From positions 30,677,611 through 30,741,610 of the forward strand of contig JAJKFL010000011.1 in NCBI GenBank assembly GCA_021186555.1: 64,000 nucleotides of DNA. The letters run 5' to 3'. The position numbers and the translations under genes are program-made. The notes beneath the pieces are model-generated. The model had not been told where the DNA came from, did not search any database, and was given only the letters and a program-made list of their open reading frames with translations. Positions 59,354 to 64,000 of the stretch are shown here, piece by piece (positions within the stretch are counted from its first letter, which is position 1; each line of letters opens with the position of its first letter). The DNA is from Reticulitermes speratus. Its lineage: Eukaryota; Arthropoda; Insecta; Blattodea; Rhinotermitidae.

Positions 59354-61274
59354 CCACCGTAGGGATATCTTCTAAAGATGTGTGTACATACGCATCCAAT
59401 GGATATTTTCTAAAGATGTGTATACGTATGCACGGAAGGGATGTCTTCTAAAGACGTGAGTACGTATCCACCCTACGGATATATTCTAAAGAAGTGTGTG
59501 TACATACGCATCGAAGGGATATTTTCTAAAGATGTGTATACGTATGCACCGAAGGGATGTCTTCTAAAGACGTGAGTACATATCCACCCTAGGGATATCT
59601 TATAAAGAAGTCAGTATGTTTCCACCCTAGGGACATTTTTAAAGCTGTATGTACGTATCCACCCTAACGATATCTTCTAAAGACGTGTACGTATCCACCC
59701 TAGGGATATCTTCTAAAGACGTGTACGTATCCATCCAAGGGATATTTTCTAAGGATGTGTATACGTATGCACCGAAGGGATGTCTTCTAAAGACTGAGTA
59801 CGTATCCACCCTAGGGATATCTTATAAAGAAGTGAGTATTTCCACCCTAGGGACATTTTCTAAAGATGTATGTACATATCCATCCAAGGGATATCTTCTA
59901 AAGAGTGTGTACGTATGCATCCAAGGGATATTTTCTAAGGATGTGTATACGTATGCACGAAGGGATGTCTTCTAAAGACGTGAGTACGTATCCCAGGATA
60001 TATCTAAAGATGGTTACTACGCATCGAAGGGATATTTTCTAGATGTGTATACTATGCACAGAAGGATGTCTTCTAAAGACTGAGTACATATCACCTAGGA
60101 TATCTATAAGAGTCAGTACGTTCCCTAGGGACATTTTCTAAGATGTAGGTACATATCACCTAAGGATATCTTCTAAAGACGTGTACGTATCCACCCTAGG
60201 ATATGTTCTAAAGTCTTGTGTACGTATCCATCCAAGGGATATTTTCTAAGGATGTGTATACGTATGCACCGAAGGGATGTCTTCTAAAGACGTGAGTACG
60301 TATGCACCCTAGGGATATCGTATAAAGAAGTGAGTACATTTCCTCCCTGGGGACATTTTCTAAAGACGTGTGTACGTATCCACCCTAGGGATATCTTCTA
60401 AAGAGTGTGCGTATCCATCCAAGGGATATTTTCTAAGGATGTGTATACGTATGCACCGAAGGGATGTCTTCTAAAGACGTGAGTACGTATCCACCCCAGG
60501 GATATCTTATAAAGAAGTGAGTACGTTTCCACCCTAGGGACATTTTCTAAAGATGTATGTACGTATCCACCCTACGGATATCTTCTAAAGTCTTGTGTAC
60601 GTATCATCCAAGGGATATTTTCTAAGGATGTGTATACGTATGCACCGAAGGGATGTATTCTAAAGACGTGAGTACGTATGCACCCTAGGGATATCGTTAT
60701 AAAGAAGTGAGTACATTTCCTCCCTGGGGTCATTTTCTAAAGACGTTGTACGTACCACCCTAGGGATATCTTCTAAAGACTTTGTGCGTATCATCCAAGG
60801 GATATTTTCTAAAGGATGTGTATACGCATGCACGAAGGGATGTCTTCTAAAGACGTGAGTATCGTATCCACCCCAGGGACATCTTATAAAGAAGTGATAC
60901 GTTTCCACCTAGGACATTTTCTAAAGAGTTATGTAGTATCCACCTACGGATTCTTCTAAAATCTTGTGTAGTATCATCCAAGGATATTTTTCTAAAGATG
61001 TGTATACGTATGCACCGAAGGGATGTCTTCTAAAGACGGGAGTAACGTATCCACCCTAGGGATATCTTATAAAGAAGTGAGTATGTTTCCACCCTGGGGA
61101 CATTTTCTAAAGATGTATGCACATAACCACCCTACGGATATCTTCTAAAGACGTGTGTACGTATGCATCCAAGGGATATTTTCTAAAGATATGTATACGT
61201 ATGCACTGAATGGATGTCTTCTAAAGATGTATGTATCCATCCAAGGGATATTTTCTAAAGATGTGTATACGTAT
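59354..61274. repeat. 38-bp satellite block 6
   Basis: About 51 monomers, clean at the start and end, indel-rich at about 59640-60180 and 60720-61060. The final monomer exits into a diverged spacer piece. Confidence 0.92.
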
Positions 61275-61739
61275 ATGTTCTATGCATATGATGTTTAGGG
61301 TGAAGAGATTAATGGGAAGCATTTGTAATCAAATTCTGCACTTGTTGCTGAGTACATTGTAAGGTTTCTGCTTGTATATCCTGAACCAAATTGTTACAGC
61401 AGTTTTAATATTATTGTAAGACTGTTTAAAATTCATAGGTGAAATATTGTAATATCAATCTACTGATGTTGTTGATCACACTGTCAGTTTATTTTAAATT
61501 TTGCATTTCTTCGTATTTAGAGCATTTTTAGTAAAGTGTTGCATCTTGGTGGAAAATTTTTAAATATCCTCTGTGCATAGAGTAAGGGTCCTTTTATATG
61601 CACACCATCTCTGAAGTTTAAAGCCTATTTCTAACCATGTGTACCACCAGCCTTAAAGCTAAAATCTCTGCATTTTGTCCACACAAGGGATTTGTGTTCT
61701 GCATGACTCTCACAACAAACGGCTGTTATTTCCCTACAC
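61275..61739. repeat. Spacer, partial right-edge copy (diverged)
   Basis: Corresponds to the first 465 bp of a full spacer but is the most diverged copy (AATGGGAAGCATTTGTAATC, TCCTGAACCAAATTG, TTGGTGGAAAATTTTT in place of the poly-G run). It stops at CCCTACACAG, where other copies continue CATTAACCAAGTGG. Confidence 0.9.
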
Positions 61740-61740
61740 A

Positions 61741-61868
61741 GGAGGTTGCATGGGCCTCGGAGCTAGTCTGGGAGGAAGTGAAAAATCTGTTGCCTGTGCC
61801 AGGATTCCAGCCGTGGATCCTCCAGGCTGTAGCCTAGTCACTGTACGAACTACACTATCCTGGCTTAT
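61741..61868 (-). mobile_element. 5' half of a second-family SINE, inverted, abutting the array
   Basis: On the minus strand it reads GGATAGTGTAGTTCGTACAG (A-box region), AGGCTACAGCCTGGAGGA, a B-box-like GGCTGGAATCCTGGC, and then CAGACTAGCTCCGAGG, the order of the copy at 4353-4642. Its 3' half is missing exactly where the macrosatellite begins. Confidence 0.7.
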
Positions 61869-62189
61869 ACTAAAAACATACATTTAGCAAGAAATTTGTA
61901 TGTCCTTTAGAGAGAGAAAATGAGAGGATGTTGGAGAAGGTTGAATAAGGAGAGGTTTCAGTATTGATTTTATTCAAGATGAAGCCTCTTCTCCTCCTCC
62001 TCTTCCTCCCCTACACAATCCCTGTTTGACACTCCATAAACATGTGCTGTGCTGCATGTTTTGACTCCATGTCATCCTCGAACACAACATACAATACGTT
62101 AGTCAACCTGGTTTTTTACATTAGAATTCATAATTGGCACTTCTTGCCAAATATCACTGCCAGACTTGATGAAGTCAAACAGGATTAGG

Positions 62190-62420
62190 TGTAGCAGGTG
62201 TGAGTAAGATGAGAAATGCATATGAAATTTTAGTTGGAATACCTTAAGGGAATAGACCACTTGAGAGGCCTGGGTATAAATTGGAGGATGAGGTTAAATG
62301 TCACCTTCAGGAAATGGAGTATTGCAGTGTGGCATGTGGTGGGACTGTATTGTTGAAACAGGCAGTTTTGTTGTATGCTGTAACAGGTCACATCTAGAAA
62401 GACTGATACAAATGGCTGGT
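62190..62420 (+). mobile_element. Decayed RTE-type LINE fragment
   Basis: Aligns by eye with 26060-26200: GTGAGTAAGATGAGAAATGC versus GTGAGGGGAGAGATGC, then AGGGAATAGACCACTTGAGA, GGCCTGGGTATAAATTGGAG and CACCTTCAGGAAATGGAGT. The encoded [10 protein letters not shown] block is mutated beyond function. Confidence 0.6.
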
Positions 62421-62599
62421 ACCTTCTTGGCAACAGTGTTCCTAGGATAGGCCCAGTGAATTATTGTGACTTGACTACATATCATATCACTGGCATGTGG
62501 ACTATCCAGTGACCAACGACCAAGATTCAGATTGGCAGCCTTTTACTGAGAGCACATTTGGATCCCAATTTGGTAAGATCATTGGTTTTGTTTTAACTA

Positions 62600-63999
62600 C
62601 TTTTGGAGTTTAAAGCAAACCCGCAGGATTAGAGTTTTCTGGCACAGACTTCGGCTGTGTCATGGCTGCAAGGTATCCTTTAGAAAGTGCAGGCAAAGCA
62701 TGTTTACAGATTAGGGCCCCAGGGTTTGTTGGAATTCCCCATTTTGGTAGCTTAAGGTTTAGCATGTCTTGTTTTAGGGGCTGACTTTTTCCTGAAGATG
62801 GGTTTTCTGTTGGATGTACCAACCTTTAGTTTTGAATTCCCGTGTTACCTGATGTTTACACTGTTGTGGCTTTGATGTGAGTATTGAAATTTGCTTTACA
62901 AACACCAGAGGTATTGCTTTTGACTATTTGTCCACCCTTCAGTATGTTTGGTTGTTCAAAATGATGAAGCTTTATCTGGTCCAGAGTTTATATTGTTTTC
63001 AGCTGTTACCACTGTTGGTTTTGGAGTTTGTGGATGTACCTTATATTTTTCCTGTTGGCTTCCTTTTGTTCCTCATGATACATTAGTTACAGGCGTGTTT
63101 AGTGCTTCTCCTTTTCTTACCGTTCTTGCATGACCTCCAGTACAGGTTCACCAAGGAACCTGTCACCCCTTGGTACCAACTCTGATGAAGCTCATTACAT
63201 TTTCATTCAACACGTTTCCTATTGGCCACCTTGGGGAACTTTTCAGTCATACTTGTCTACCACCAGATCTGCATGGGGCAGCAAGAGTTAACACCTTCCT
63301 TTGTTAGGAGGCCCTCTGCATCACATTGCCCTCAGATGTGAGAGACGAAACATTTAAATGGGCAGACTGTTGATAGATGCACATATGATTAGGTTGCCTG
63401 TAGTTGCTCTGTATTTTGTGTCCACACGTGTGCCTTGTGGGGTTATGATACTGGATTTACAAGCTCCTACATTAATTTTTGCCTTGCCCTTTGGCTTTGG
63501 GGCTGGAGGGGTTAAGTGTCTTTTGCTCAGGTTATTAGATTTGGCTTGCCTGGTAATACCTAGCAGCCCACCTTTATTTTGGAAAAGATGAATTATTTTG
63601 TTACTGATGGATGCAGTTGGTACGTAATACAAGGAACTGCATTTAATTCGGCAGTTGCATACTTCTTCGTGTCCTGAGCCTACAAAATTTTGGAACTGTT
63701 CCCAGATTTTGAGCAGTTGATGGCTACCCACTACTTCAATCATCTTCAAGGCCCTCACATCCCTCTATGTATCTTCTAAACCATTTGAAGACATGCATGA
63801 GATAGAGCTTTATGTCCATAAACAGTTTCACACATTTTGTATGCTTCTGTAGCTGCTTTCCCCAAGTTTAAAACAAATCTTGATGTTCAGTTGCTGCTTC
63901 ATGACAACAGAAAAACATGGCTTATGTGCAGGGCTGCTGTGGATGCAGTGGCTGAGCTAGAACTTTCTTTTCCCTAATCCTTGGCTGTCATAACATGAA
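62600..63999. other. Unassigned region with minus-strand open frames
   Basis: The longest frame is 63758 to 63354 on the minus strand (134 codons, starting MRALKMIEVVGSHQLLKIWE, with a basic PPAPKPKGKAK stretch). Another lies at 62822-62610. Between them the same strand has many stops. The arrangement resembles a decayed element polyprotein, but I recognise no domain, and there are no splice or promoter features to support a gene. Confidence 0.25.
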
Positions 64000-64000
64000 T

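Larger units (their letters stand above)
29847..61739. repeat. Composite macrosatellite array (satellite block plus spacer, six blocks)
   Basis: The whole interval is head-to-tail copies of one unit: a block of 38-bp monomers followed by a spacer of about 3 kb. The satellite-exit marker ATGTTCTATKCATATGATG starts near 31992, 37452, 39891, 49589, 56249 and 61275, giving periods of about 5.46, 2.44, 9.70, 6.66 and 5.03 kb. The 9.7-kb unit contains a 4.2-kb LINE. The left edge begins inside a spacer (AGCTCAGTTAAGAGG at 29847) and the right edge ends inside one (after CCCTACACAG at 61739). There are no rRNA, histone or other known tandem genes inside. Spacer copies differ by single substitutions and small indels. 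Adjacent spacers 2 and 3, and 4 and 5, share private variants. Confidence 0.93.

Noticed and set aside
29847-61739. Ribosomal DNA intergenic spacer or histone cluster
   Set aside because: Alternating satellite and spacer resembles an rDNA spacer, but no rRNA, 5S or histone sequence occurs in any unit.

Overview
This is eukaryotic, intron-rich, repeat-rich nuclear DNA. It is almost certainly from an insect, and the retrotransposon remnants read most like those of cockroaches and termites (inference from remembered family resemblance, not a search). There are no bacterial operons and no rRNA. The one confidently recognised gene is the 3' part of a GLIS2-type C2H2 zinc-finger transcription factor (sugarbabe-like) on the + strand. 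Its exons lie at 4151-4260, 5998-6141, 8424-8542 and 9878-10689, with a probable further upstream exon at 534-631. The reading phase is continuous across all of them. The five fingers are complete, and the protein ends in a PLDLT (CtBP-type) motif. The gene's 5' end lies outside the window.

The introns and flank (1-29.8 kb) are packed with mobile-element debris. There is a non-autonomous hAT element with an 8-bp target duplication, a tRNA-derived SINE with a perfect 14-bp target duplication, and at least four further pieces of a second SINE family. There are three RTE-type LINE 3' fragments and a facing pair of CR1-type LINEs (11.45-14.8 kb), one of which joins its esterase ORF1 to its endonuclease by internal deletion. 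A third decayed LINE lies on the minus strand (14.9-16.5 kb). Several foldback elements share a hammerhead-ribozyme-like core string. Three exon-like segments (17816-17924, 20465-20550, 29383-29527) could belong to an unrecognised gene.

From 29847 to about 61740 the window is one large tandem array. Each unit pairs a block of 38-bp satellite monomers, organised as a higher-order repeat of about five monomer types, with a spacer of about 3 kb. There are six satellite blocks, with one partial spacer at each edge and four or five spacers between. Complete spacers carry a 108-bp near-perfect palindrome, an internal 109-bp duplication, and a long-range inverted repeat built around the hammerhead-like string. 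One unit is shortened by a two-step deletion. One spacer carries a nearly intact, young CR1/L2-group LINE (41475-45669, minus) with a single frameshift in ORF2. Neighbouring units resemble each other most and the edge units are the most diverged, as expected from unequal exchange. Two satellite stretches (about 52.83-55.69 kb and 59.64-61.06 kb) are full of one- and two-base losses that look like uncorrected sequencing or assembly error.

The last 2.3 kb hold a truncated SINE abutting the array edge, another RTE fragment and open frames I cannot assign. The best candidate for something undescribed is the composite macrosatellite, together with its link to the foldback/hammerhead-like family found elsewhere in the window.
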